20,720 nucleotides of DNA from UBA3941 sp002385665 (GCA_050949255.1 JBMNFJ010000009.1:1-20720), one strand, 5' to 3'; shown: positions 6,661 to 14,222, numbered from the stretch's first letter. A program made the numbers and translations. Notes: a model not told the origin generated them from the letters alone.

Positions 6661-7902
6661 ATGGCAATGACTTCAAGAGAGCGTTTAATCACTGTTATAG
6701 AAGGTAGACTACCGGATCATGTCCCTGTAGCTCCGGATACATCCAATATGATCCCTGCTCGCTTGACGGGAAAGCCCTTCTGGGATCTCTACCTCTATCA
6801 GGATCCACCTATTTGGAAAGCCTACTTGGATTGTGTGAAGTATTTTGGATTTGATTCCCTGATGGATGGTTACGTATCCATAGATTTTGATGATTTACCC
6901 TTGGAAGATGATGGTTATACCTACGAAGAGGTTATTGTGTACAGGTCACCCGACAGGATAGTTACACAAAAGTACAGGGAGGAAAGAGGGAAAAAGATAT
7001 GGGCTGATACCGTCGATGTGTATTATATTGCCGATCCCCCAACCATGGGGCTTGATCCCCATTCAATATCCCTACCGTCCATACCCGATCATTATGAACC
7101 AATAGGCGAAATAAGGCAATGGCCCAAGGGCGAGGAACTATTAAAATATGTAAAGGAAGAAATGGGAGACCATGGTTTAGTCGGTGTAAGATGCGGGGTA
7201 ACAAAGCTTATTGAAAGCGAATGGGAGATATATGACTATTTTGACAATCCCGATAAGTATTTTGAAAAGCGAGATCGATACCTGGAACACTATGTAAAAA
7301 AGTTTCATCGGCTTATGGAGCTGGAGTGCAAACCCGATTTTATTTGTACCGGTAATTCCGGAACACTCATACACCAAACTCCACAGATGTTTAGAGACCT
7401 GGCTCTTCCTATTGTCAAGGAGATAACAGCCCTATGCAAAGAGTATGGCATACCTTCTCACGTACATTCCTGCGGCCCCCAGAAAGAGCTGGTTAAAATA
7501 ATGGCCGAGGAAACGGACCTTACCATAATTGATCCTCTTGAGATACCTCCGATGGGGGATTGTGATCTAGGCGAGATAAAACGCCTGTATGGTGATCGCC
7601 TGGTATTAAAAGGCAACATCCATACTACGGAAGTTATGCTCAGGGGAACAACGGCTGATGTGGCAGAGGCTGCAAAAAGATGTATAGACCAGGCAGCAGA
7701 GGGAGGAAGATTTATCCTCTCCACTGGTGACCAATGCGGCAGAGATACTCCGGACGAAAACATCTTTACAATGATTGAAGTAGCCAAAACCTACGGCAGA
7801 GATACTGACAAGGGGACGTTTCGTTTGATGACAAGGGGACGTTTCGTTTGTCACATTTCTATGGTGACAAGGGGACGTTTCGCCTGTCATATTTTGAATT
7901 AA
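6661..7902 (+). CDS. Uroporphyrinogen decarboxylase / corrinoid methyltransferase family protein with REP-encoded tail
   Basis: A 413-residue protein of the URO-D/MtaA-type fold. It carries the zinc-thiol methyltransferase signature HVHSCG (H267, H269, C271) and a second cysteine at C359 (STGDQCG), followed by the family ending RDTPDENIFTMIEVAKTYG. This points to a corrinoid-linked methyl transfer role rather than haem synthesis, but the substrate is unknown. The family-like part stops near D381. Residues 383 to the end are translated from three REP copies (7806-7889) and include the repeated TRGRF. The native stop has therefore been lost or moved. ATG 6661 lies 11 bases after AAGGAAAGG; ATG 6667 is an alternative. 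A terminator follows at 7907. Confidence 0.85.
   Translation: MAMTSRERLITVIEGRLPDHVPVAPDTSNMIPARLTGKPFWDLYLYQDPPIWKAYLDCVKYFGFDSLMDGYVSIDFDDLPLEDDGYTYEEVIVYRSPDRIVTQKYREERGKKIWADTVDVYYIADPPTMGLDPHSISLPSIPDHYEPIGEIRQWPKGEELLKYVKEEMGDHGLVGVRCGVTKLIESEWEIYDYFDNPDKYFEKRDRYLEHYVKKFHRLMELECKPDFICTGNSGTLIHQTPQMFRDLALPIVKEITALCKEYGIPSHVHSCGPQKELVKIMAEETDLTIIDPLEIPPMGDCDLGEIKRLYGDRLVLKGNIHTTEVMLRGTTADVAEAAKRCIDQAAEGGRFILSTGDQCGRDTPDENIFTMIEVAKTYGRDTDKGTFRLMTRGRFVCHISMVTRGRFACHILN
7806..7889 (+). repeat. REP locus 4 (three copies inside a coding end)
   Basis: A copy at 7806-7828 lacks the last bases of its 3' arm and runs straight into a full copy at 7829-7853. A third, at 7865-7889, has CGCC in place of CGTT. 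All three are in the methyltransferase reading frame or its last codons. Confidence 0.92.
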
Positions 7903-7906
7903 ACAG

Positions 7907-7954
7907 AAAAAAAGGGCGTTAAATTCAGTGTAAACGGAAGGACGCCCTTTTTTT
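7907..7954. terminator. Strong terminator, possibly bidirectional
   Basis: A perfect 13-base stem: seven A then GGGCGT (7907-7919), paired with ACGCCC then seven T (7942-7954), around a 22-base loop. A runs on one side and T runs on the other allow termination in both directions. Confidence 0.85.
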
Positions 7955-8018
7955 GAAGTGGCGTGTCTGAATATTTCGAATTAATCCCGGATGCTTATCA
8001 CATTTTCTTGCTAAGATA

Positions 8019-8057
8019 TGACATCCTCATGTATGTATATGGGCGGGGAGGATGTCA
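8019..8057. repeat. Perfect 10-base inverted repeat
   Basis: TGACATCCTC (8019-8028) and GAGGATGTCA (8048-8057) are exact complements 19 bases apart, with no T tract. It lies 60 bases upstream of the NERD promoter. An operator or RNA structure is possible. Confidence 0.55.
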
Positions 8058-8118
8058 ACGGGTAAATTCGGAATGACTATATAATCGGTAATCCATCCTA
8101 CTAAAAACCACTTATTTG

Positions 8119-8148
8119 TTGACAATATTATACAATTTGTGTTAAAAT
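8119..8148 (+). promoter_or_regulatory. SigA-type promoter of the NERD gene
   Basis: A consensus -35 TTGACA (8119-8124) and a -10 TAAAAT (8143-8148), 18 bases apart, in an AT-rich stretch. It is about 65 bases upstream of the start codon, leaving a leader that holds a hairpin. Confidence 0.7.
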
Positions 8149-8161
8149 ATTCACACGACAA

Positions 8162-8193
8162 AGCAGGCAGACCGGCAGGGTCTACCTGCTTTT
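8162..8193 (+). promoter_or_regulatory. Leader hairpin, attenuator-like
   Basis: AGCAGGCAGAC (8162-8172) pairs with GTCTACCTGCT (8180-8190) with one mismatch, followed by TTTT. It lies between the promoter and the ribosome site (AAAGGAG, about 8200-8206). It could reduce readthrough into the NERD gene. No competing antiterminator is obvious. Confidence 0.5.
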
Positions 8194-8212
8194 ATGGTAA
8201 AGGAGTTATATT

Positions 8213-8914
8213 ATGTTGATAATACTGATATTGATTCCTATAGTGGCGGTTGGACTGAAATTATTATCCCTACACTTTAAGTATAGCGATTCTAATTATA
8301 GAGCTGCCAGTGGCAACAGCTTTTTTAAGACTATATTCGACAAAGGTAATTATGGTGAATTTTTAACTTTTGCAAATCTGGAAAAGCTGGGCGATCAACA
8401 TAAGCTTATGACAAACCTATACATACCAAGAGATGACGGAACCACTACAGAAATAGATCTTATCATGATATCCCAGACCGGTATATATGTATTAGAATCC
8501 AAGAATTACAGCGGATGGATCTTTGGGGACGAAAAATATAAGAATTGGACTCAGACTTTTGATAACGGACAAAAAAATCGATTCTACAATCCTATCTGGC
8601 AAAATAAAGCTCATATCAATGCACTTAAGACAGTCATAAATTCAGATAATGATAATTTGTACAAGTCCTATATTATATTCAGCCAGAGATGCACTCTGAA
8701 GAAAATAAATGTTACCTCCCCCAATGTTAAAGTTATTAAAAGAGACCAATTGATCAAGACCATAAAGCAGGATATTGATGACTCACCCAAGCTACTCACA
8801 CCTGATGAAGTTAACCAGCTATATCTATCATTGCAGAAGTACGCCAATGCTGACGAAGCGGTTAAGCAGGCACATATTGAGAATATAAAATCCAGGGCTA
8901 CTTACGCTGAATAA
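8213..8914 (+). CDS. Membrane-anchored NERD (nuclease-related domain) protein
   Basis: A 233-residue protein with one N-terminal membrane helix (about residues 2-20) and then a NERD domain (about 44-160). The motifs are GNYGEF (E49), TTEIDLIMI (E80, D82) and YVLESKNYSG (E95, K97), with Q130 in WQNKAHI. Together these give the D...ExK arrangement of the PD-(D/E)XK-like nuclease fold. Family function is mostly untested; DNA cleavage or processing at the membrane is inferred. The C-terminal part is helical. ATG 8213 follows AAAGGAG. It appears to be a single-gene unit with its own promoter and leader hairpin. Confidence 0.85.
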   Translation: MLIILILIPIVAVGLKLLSLHFKYSDSNYRAASGNSFFKTIFDKGNYGEFLTFANLEKLGDQHKLMTNLYIPRDDGTTTEIDLIMISQTGIYVLESKNYSGWIFGDEKYKNWTQTFDNGQKNRFYNPIWQNKAHINALKTVINSDNDNLYKSYIIFSQRCTLKKINVTSPNVKVIKRDQLIKTIKQDIDDSPKLLTPDEVNQLYLSLQKYANADEAVKQAHIENIKSRATYAE

Positions 8915-9040
8915 AGGTAGATATATGTGTATACACTATAATGTTTTATATTTAGCCTGACAAAAGCTTCATACGGTATGATGCTTACCAGATGTATTGA
9001 GTTAGTTTATAAGATGTTTAAGTAATACGGAGTGTTTAGG

Positions 9041-9196
9041 ATGGATAAGATAGAGAAACTAGTAGAAATATTTGAAGAACGTGTAAAAAGTATAGCAGAT
9101 AGTGTAGAAAATAAGGACAGGGACACCTTATTAGAGGTCAGTGAAGAACTGAATACAATTCTCAGTAAAATAGTTGATGAGTTAAATAAAGACTAA
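9041..9196 (+). CDS. 51-residue helical protein, unknown function
   Basis: A short gene from ATG 9041 to TAA 9194-9196, with GGAG 8 bases upstream. The product (starting MDKIEKLVEIFEERVKSIAD) is highly charged and almost certainly an amphipathic helical hairpin or coiled coil: two heptad-like halves are split by NKDRD. There is no cysteine or membrane segment. I do not recognise it. A REP copy starts three bases after its stop codon, as for other plus-strand genes here. The 126 bases between this gene and the NERD gene hold no clear terminator, so the two might be co-transcribed. Confidence 0.62.
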   Translation: MDKIEKLVEIFEERVKSIADSVENKDRDTLLEVSEELNTILSKIVDELNKD

Positions 9197-9199
9197 ACA

Positions 9200-9261
9200 T
9201 GACAAGGGGACGTTTCGTTTGTCACATTTCGTTTGATGACAAGGAGATGTTTCTTTTGCAA
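9200..9261 (+). repeat. REP locus 5 (two copies)
   Basis: A full copy at 9200-9224 and a variant at 9237-9261 (GGAGATGTTTC, ending TTTTGCAA). They are spaced exactly as at locus 3 and have the same variant second copy. The first copy begins three bases after a TAA stop. Confidence 0.9.
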
Positions 9262-9420
9262 TCGGATATAAAAAAATAAATATCAAGGCCGACCTGGTAT
9301 ATTCCTGATGTATTTGGCAGTACTAAAATGAGAATTATGGAAACCAATAACACACAATTGCTTCAAGAAAGGATAAGGATTCAATATCGTGAAGCTGTAG
9401 GGTTTGTGGAAATCTGATAT
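9262..9420. other. Degraded terminator copy and unassigned DNA
   Basis: 9262-9312 is a decayed relative of the sequence at 6358-6405 (CAATCGGATA, then AAGGCCGACC, then TATATTCCTG), but its hairpin no longer closes. Beyond that there is only a 29-codon frame at 9329 without a ribosome site. I see no gene. Confidence 0.5.
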
Positions 9421-9422
9421 GT

Positions 9423-9857
9423 GAAAAATCATACCCTTGCAGTGACTTTAGCACGTGGAATCCGACATTGGTTCAGGTTTCTGATCCGTCTTTTTTCCTC
9501 ACGATCCTTATGGAGTTCTTTTAGTAGTTTTAGCAGAAATTCTTCATGGCGGATTAACCCCCTTATTTTAGAGAAAAACTCTTAGATTCTCTTGCTATCA
9601 TAGGATTGCTTAATATTCCGTTGCCAAGGTTCACAAGTGTGCACACCCACGGATAATTTTTCAAGAATCCCTATTGACAACGAGCCTCTCGGGATGTGAT
9701 TAACCAGCCGATGGGCCATCCGCAGAAATCCCCGTGGGTAATCCTTAAGGGTGCGGCTATGGGATTTGCGGCTGGCGCCATACCAGGCTATCACAACCCG
9801 CCACTCATAGTAAACAGTACTTAAAAATTTATCCTTACTCTTTGGGTAATCATAGTC
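9423..9857 (-). pseudogene. Decayed reading frame downstream of IS3 orfB
   Basis: Reading on the minus strand straight after the orfB stop (TAG at 9858-9860), the same frame stays open to TAA near 9582-9584. It then continues after that stop to TGA near 9423. The first half contains VYYEWRVVIAWYGASRKSHS and a proline/arginine-rich stretch; the second is basic and helical (LLKLLKELHKDREEKRRI). Two internal stops and no start with a ribosome site suggest a decayed gene or passenger sequence. I do not recognise the family. Codon-like composition across stops is the only support. Confidence 0.35.
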
Positions 9858-10796
9858 CTATACCCTGACCACAGATGGCTGAATTTGTCCTGCTAACACG
9901 GCTAGATAGTATTCCGCCGGTGGCAAGTACTTTATCGAAGAATGGATCCTTATATTGCAGTAATAGTCCATATATCCAACGATAGCCATGTATGCATGGG
10001 CGTAGGTTTCAAACTCATTGCTGGATAGACAATCATCCTCCAATATCCGATGAAACGCTTCTATATGAGCATTTTTATTGGGTGTATTTACAGGAATCCT
10101 TTCGTGCCCGATCCCAAGTTCACTTAAGGCCTCTTCAAATACATGGCTTACAAATTGGGGACCATTATCAGAGCGCACTACCAAATTAGTTTCCTTTGGA
10201 TCGATATTCCGGCGTTTTAAAGCGTTTTCCAATGTGAATACGGCATCTTGCCCGGTACAACGAAGACCAATATGATAATCGATAATATTGCGATCTAGAA
10301 CATCTATAAAAGAAAGGATATAAAAGAATCTGTCTTCGCCGGATATATATCCATACTTGATATCTACCTCCCAGAGCTGGTTAGGGGCTATAATCTTCCG
10401 ATTACGGGCAATACACCTTGGATACTTGACCTTTATCTGCCTTTGAGGCTTTAAGATCCCTAGCTTGCTGCAAAGCCTGTAAACTTTCTTGTGGTTGATA
10501 ATTAAATTGTATTTACGCTCTAGGATAATGTGAATTTTATAATAGCCATAGCCAAAAGCTTCGCCTTCAATGAGCTCCATGATATATTCCTCTATTTGGC
10601 CATCGAATACCTTTTCACCCTTAGTAGTCAGGGAATAGCCCGGGATAGGCCTACCGCCTCCATACGCCCTATCTAGCCCTTTATTGGCTACCCGATAATA
10701 GTAGGTTGATGGATTAAGGTCAAGTATTGTGAATACCTCTGAGGCATTGAAGCCAGTGTCTATATAGTCTTGTGCCGTTTCTACTTTATGGGTCAA
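9858..10796 (-). CDS. IS3-family transposase OrfB (DDE integrase)
   Basis: About 312 residues with an HTH_21-like segment (about 68-120) and an rve-type catalytic core. The triad is D145 (WEVDIKYG), D210 (VRSDNGPQF) and E246 (NAHIEAFHR), with 35 residues between the second D and the E, as in IS3. The open frame begins at TTG 10796, overlapping the orfA stop (TTGA), with no ribosome site. The protein is therefore most likely made as an OrfAB fusion by -1 frameshifting at the A8 tract just upstream. The catalytic motifs are intact, so the element may be active. Confidence 0.9.
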   Translation of the reverse strand: MTHKVETAQDYIDTGFNASEVFTILDLNPSTYYYRVANKGLDRAYGGGRPIPGYSLTTKGEKVFDGQIEEYIMELIEGEAFGYGYYKIHIILERKYNLIINHKKVYRLCSKLGILKPQRQIKVKYPRCIARNRKIIAPNQLWEVDIKYGYISGEDRFFYILSFIDVLDRNIIDYHIGLRCTGQDAVFTLENALKRRNIDPKETNLVVRSDNGPQFVSHVFEEALSELGIGHERIPVNTPNKNAHIEAFHRILEDDCLSSNEFETYAHAYMAIVGYMDYYCNIRIHSSIKYLPPAEYYLAVLAGQIQPSVVRV

Positions 10797-11110
10797 AGTG
10801 CATTCGTTTTTTTTAATAGGTCGGATAGGATCTCTATTTCCAGCTCCTTTTTACCTACAATCGCCTTTAGCTGATGAATCTGTTTAAGTGCAGAATCAAG
10901 GTCTAATGGCTCTTGCGATAGGCTTTGGTATGGGATCAGTGCTTTTTTTTGTACTTCTTTGTATGGCTGATTCTTGCTGTCCCTAACCCATCGGCTTACA
11001 ACGCCAGGATTAATATTATATTTGCGAGCAACTACAGTAGCATTGCCTGTTTCTATGGCCTCTTTAACTAGTTTTTCTTTAAATGCTGCATCGTATCTTT
11101 TCTTCTGCAA
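10793..11110 (-). CDS. IS3-family OrfA (HTH DNA-binding protein)
   Basis: 105 residues. The N-terminal helix-turn-helix starts KKRYDAAFKEKLVKEAIETG and includes VVARKYNINPGVVSRW (about 26-42). It ends in a leucine-zipper-like coil (LDSALKQIHQLKAIVGKKEL onward, about 75-103), the usual multimerisation part. It binds the IS ends and regulates transposition. The start is TTG 11110: an in-frame TGA lies two codons upstream, a run of six G is about 8-13 bases upstream, and the N-terminus fits the family. Near its end the gene has eight consecutive A (plus-strand T at 10807-10814), a likely slippery site. Confidence 0.88.
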   Translation of the reverse strand: MQKKRYDAAFKEKLVKEAIETGNATVVARKYNINPGVVSRWVRDSKNQPYKEVQKKALIPYQSLSQEPLDLDSALKQIHQLKAIVGKKELEIEILSDLLKKTNAL

Positions 11111-11186
11111 TTGTCATTCCCCCCATCGATTTTAGTATATCATTGCATAGTGCAATTGTCTAAAGTAGTTAGGGGGCTAAAAGGGT

Positions 11187-11205
11187 ATTATCATTCTATG
11201 ATAAT
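11187..11205. repeat. Small inverted repeat
   Basis: ATTATCA (11187-11193) and TGATAAT (11199-11205) around TTCTA. It lies just outside the IS3 upstream end. The rest of 11206-11450 shows no gene. Confidence 0.4.
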
Positions 11206-11457
11206 GTCGTTGAACTTATTCTGATGAAATATCATGTGTATAGAACTTTTACACAAACAGACAACAACACTAATATTCCATCAAGGAACAAATAAGTCAC
11301 TAAGTTCAGATACCTGTTGAATCAATCATTTAGTTGTTATTCATGGGTATATGCATTATATCGGTAAATGGTAAATCTCAAATTGATTATCCACGCCATA
11401 ATGGTCATTATCTTAAATATCTGCAGTTGGTACCATATATGTTGAGGGGATACTTAT

Positions 11458-11567
11458 TTGAAAAATTTAATTGAATTACGAAAACAGATGGTATGAGTCA
11501 ATTAGAGTTGGTAGAAATGTTAGGGATTCTACAAGAATGTATAAGTAAATTCAAAAATGGAATTTGA
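11458..11567 (+). pseudogene. Decayed XRE-type HTH regulator fragment
   Basis: TTG 11458, with GAGGGG upstream, starts KNLIELRKQ; after a frame change near 11487 it continues DGMSQLELVEMLGI, then ECISKFKNG, ending at TGA 11567. Joined, this reads as the N-terminal helix-turn-helix of an XRE/Cro regulator, where the family has GMSQxELAxxLGISxxxISKxENG. The frameshift and truncation make it a remnant. 11568-11722 holds nothing I can assign. Confidence 0.5.
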
Positions 11568-11722
11568 GAGCCAATAATAAAGGCCTGATAAAATGATAAG
11601 AAAAATTTAACTGTTCCATCGACTGCCTCCTTGGATGATCTTTTCAGCGATTAGAGGTAGTCATCAAAAACAGTATGACTATTAATTCTATTAAATAGAA
11701 AATTCGATTAGTGAATCCGTTA

Positions 11723-12634
11723 CTAAAGCCGAGTATTAGTCAGCCCTAGTTTCTCTGCATATTCAATAGCATTATAGTATTCCTGCCTGCTTATCCTTCT
11801 GCCAAGTTCTGGATATAGATAAGCCTGGTGTGCCGGATAATATTGGTTCATTATATTTACAGCTGTATCTTTGGAAAGTTCCGCGGCAATAAAATCCAAA
11901 ACTTTCTCGGTGTCAGCAAGATTATCTGGCATCACCAGATGTCTTATTAAAAGACCGGAACAGGCAATACCCCTATCATCCAGCTTTAGGTTTCCAACCT
12001 GGCGATACATTTCCTTTACCGCTGCAGTTGCTATATCAAAATAATCTGTAACTTTAGTATATTTTTTGGCCTTTTCATTATTGCCGAACTTGATATCCGG
12101 CATATAGATATCAATAATCCCATCCAATAGCTTTAAGGTTTCGATGTCATCGTACCCTCCGGTGTTATAGACCAAGGGCAAGGTTAGTCCGTCCTTTATA
12201 GCCAGGCTAAGGGCTTCAACAATTTGAGGGACAAAATGGGAGGGTGAAACCAGATTTATATTATGACATCCCCTTCTTTGGAGGGCCAGCATAATTCTAG
12301 CAAGTTCTTGAGGGGATACCTTGTATCCCTCACCTTTATGGCTGATCTCATAGTTCTGGCAAAAGACACAGCGTAAGGTACAGTGGCTGAAGAAGATGGT
12401 TCCCGAACCTCCCTCTCCAACAAGTATGCCTTCTTCACCAAAGTGAGGTCCATAGGCGCTGATAACCATTTTAGTCCCCGCCTGGCAAAAACCCCGTTTA
12501 TTTTCCAAGCGGTTGACCTGGCAGTGGTGGGGGCAGACAGTGCAGCTCTTTAGTTTTTCCTTAAGAAGGGTGACCCGATGTTCAATCTCACCATTCTCAG
12601 CTAGCTTTAAATATCTGGCTTGATACTTTCCCAT
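11723..12634 (-). CDS. Radical SAM protein, PflA-like (COG1313 type)
   Basis: A 303-residue cytoplasmic enzyme resembling the pyruvate formate-lyase activating enzyme-like group. The radical SAM cluster motif CxxxCxxC is C85, C89 and C92 (HCTLRCVFCQNY). An N-terminal cysteine set, C31, C34, C38 and C50 (CTVCPHHC, GFC), is typical of this group and may bind a second metal centre. A glycine-rich GEGGSGT precedes the cluster and YMPDIKFG lies in the barrel. ATG 12634 is chosen because GGAGGT sits 6 bases upstream; the frame extends to 12649 without support. A REP copy starts just upstream of this ribosome site. It probably follows the MFS gene in one minus-strand transcript. It is not a sulfatase-maturing enzyme of the anSME type as far as I can see. 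Confidence 0.85.
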   Translation of the reverse strand: MGKYQARYLKLAENGEIEHRVTLLKEKLKSCTVCPHHCQVNRLENKRGFCQAGTKMVISAYGPHFGEEGILVGEGGSGTIFFSHCTLRCVFCQNYEISHKGEGYKVSPQELARIMLALQRRGCHNINLVSPSHFVPQIVEALSLAIKDGLTLPLVYNTGGYDDIETLKLLDGIIDIYMPDIKFGNNEKAKKYTKVTDYFDIATAAVKEMYRQVGNLKLDDRGIACSGLLIRHLVMPDNLADTEKVLDFIAAELSKDTAVNIMNQYYPAHQAYLYPELGRRISRQEYYNAIEYAEKLGLTNTRL

Positions 12635-12650
12635 TGTTTCACCTCCCATA

Positions 12651-12675
12651 TGTCAAGGGGACGTTTCGTTTGTCA
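12651..12675 (+). repeat. REP locus 6 (single copy)
   Basis: A full copy whose first arm is TGTCAA (A-to-T change). It lies between the MFS gene and the radical SAM gene, five bases upstream of the latter's GGAGGT on the opposite strand. Confidence 0.92.
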
Positions 12676-12755
12676 TCAAATTATAAAAATATCATATTCC
12701 CGCAATGGCAAATAGATCACTCCGCTGATTATTCCCAGTTAGTATTATTCCATTA

Positions 12756-14045
12756 TTACATCTGGACTGTATTATCCGTTGATACCACCTTGGATCTATC
12801 CAACCTGTCCAAAACCACCACCAGCACCAGGCAAATAACAAACAATATGGTCGTGAGAACAAAGGGCAGCTCCTCCGAGATAGAGGACAGTGTCCCCCCT
12901 ATATACCCAAAGGGGGCTGTTATACCAAAGAGGATAACATATAGGATGGACATGGTCTTGGCCCTTTCACTATCATCAATGGAATTTGCCATCATGGATT
13001 CCACGAATGGGTAGGATACCGCTGTACCATAGGCAGTTAGGGCGGTTGATATAATAACCATAGAAAAGCTTTCAACAGGTGAAATTACCAGCAATAAGTT
13101 ACTAAGTACCATTGCAGCGAAGGCACTCATCAGGGGCAGCTTAAACTTAAGTCTTCCCAGGGCGGGCATAACAAGAATATATACAAGCAGCATTGCTGCT
13201 GATTGTACAACCGGGAAAAGGGACAGGCTCTGTTGGCTGAAGCCCAATCTCTGGGTCAATACTATGGCAAAAAAATTGGTCCTGATAATATTGTTAATAT
13301 TGGTAAATACGGACAAGAGGAAGGCTACCATGGTATATGGAGAGGAAACCAACTTCTTTGCTGCAACTATATAATCCTTTATACTGCCAAGAAAATTCTC
13401 GTTTTTGGACTCTTCCATTCTTATAAGACCCTGTTTCGTCTCGCGAACCAGATGATTTCTCAGAAAAAACATAGTAGTCATAGAAATAAAAGCGAAGAAA
13501 TACATCCCTCTAACAGCGGGTACCAATTCAAATCTTTTTACCAGAAGTCCTCCAAGGGGAGCAACGAAGCCCGCTAAAATTCCCGCAACCTGTAACAAGG
13601 TATATGCATGCACCCTATCTTCAGGAGCCGTATCTTCAACAAGAAGGCAGGTCCATGAAGTATGAACAATCCTCACAAAACTATTGATTATTGCTGCAAT
13701 AAGAAAATAATAGAAGTTCTGGGCTACAGCCCAAATTAGGGTAGGGATACTCCAGCTAAGGGTGTCAAAGATCAGGCTGGTACGCTTTCTACCCAGTTTA
13801 TCCGTTACATACCCTCCAAGTAACGAAGAAAACATTTGCAGGGCCATTGAAATAGATGCTATCAGCCCGATTTGTTTGTCGGTAACCCCCAGGGCTACCA
13901 TATATACGGAAGCATAGGTGGCAAATAAATTATGTGGTATGACCCATAAAGGTTCCAATATAATAGATACTCTGGCGTTCCCTTTGAACCAGGTTAATTC
14001 ATTCCCAAATCTCTTAAATATACTCCTTCGATGTCTTTCCCTCAT
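12756..14045 (-). CDS. Major facilitator superfamily transporter
   Basis: A membrane protein of about 429 residues with around 12 hydrophobic segments and a central cytoplasmic loop rich in charge (RETKQGLIRMEESKNE). The MFS motif A, GGYVTDKLGRKR, follows the second segment. The substrate is unknown; sugar or drug efflux type carriers share this layout. The start is uncertain. ATG 14045 (MRERHRRS) is preferred: GGAGAGG lies 12 bases upstream and an extended -10 element lies about 50 bases upstream. The frame is open to GTG 14096, but that would fall almost at the expected transcript start. It is probably the first gene of a minus-strand unit with the radical SAM gene. Confidence 0.87.
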   Translation of the reverse strand: MRERHRRSIFKRFGNELTWFKGNARVSIILEPLWVIPHNLFATYASVYMVALGVTDKQIGLIASISMALQMFSSLLGGYVTDKLGRKRTSLIFDTLSWSIPTLIWAVAQNFYYFLIAAIINSFVRIVHTSWTCLLVEDTAPEDRVHAYTLLQVAGILAGFVAPLGGLLVKRFELVPAVRGMYFFAFISMTTMFFLRNHLVRETKQGLIRMEESKNENFLGSIKDYIVAAKKLVSSPYTMVAFLLSVFTNINNIIRTNFFAIVLTQRLGFSQQSLSLFPVVQSAAMLLVYILVMPALGRLKFKLPLMSAFAAMVLSNLLLVISPVESFSMVIISTALTAYGTAVSYPFVESMMANSIDDSERAKTMSILYVILFGITAPFGYIGGTLSSISEELPFVLTTILFVICLVLVVVLDRLDRSKVVSTDNTVQM

Positions 14046-14098
14046 ATACCGGTCCGTCCTCTCCAACGTTTCTAAGAAAATGCATACACACCACACGT

Positions 14099-14107
14099 AT
14101 TATAACA
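14099..14107 (-). promoter_or_regulatory. Extended -10 element for MFS gene
   Basis: On the minus strand this reads TGTTATAAT, an extended -10 (TGnTATAAT). No good -35 is seen. It supports the transporter start at 14045. Confidence 0.5.
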
Positions 14108-14139
14108 TAGAAGGTGCTATTGGGATATACCAATAAATA

Positions 14140-14222
14140 TGACAAGGGGACGTATGACAAGGGGACGTTTCGTTTGTCACATTTTAGCTAGGTTATCTGA
14201 CAAAGGGACGTTTCGTTTGTCA
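14140..14222 (+). repeat. REP locus 7 (partial plus two full copies)
   Basis: A 15-base 5' fragment (14140-14154, ending ACGTA) abuts a full copy (14155-14179). A second full copy follows at 14198-14222 with AAAGGG instead of AAGGGG. The locus lies between the divergent transporter and reductase genes. Confidence 0.92.

Larger units (their letters stand above)
9858..11160 (-). mobile_element. IS3-family insertion sequence
   Basis: Contains overlapping orfA and orfB with a DDE integrase core. TGCAATTGTC occurs twice near the upstream end (11106-11115 and 11151-11160) and may mark a terminal or binding site. The far end was not found with confidence: ACACAATTGC near 9340 is a partial match, but it would make the element unusually long (about 1.8 kb). 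The boundaries given are therefore provisional. Confidence 0.75.

Noticed and set aside
9329..9418. 29-codon frame before the IS3 region
   Set aside because: No ribosome site, no recognisable motif, and too short to support.
11723..12634. Radical SAM protein as the maturase of the neighbouring sulfatase
   Set aside because: It has the PflA-like COG1313 layout with extra N-terminal cysteines and lacks a visible C-terminal SPASM-type cysteine set expected of anSME.
13203..13577. Plus-strand frame inside the MFS gene
   Set aside because: It is antisense to transmembrane segments with MFS motif A, with no independent evidence.
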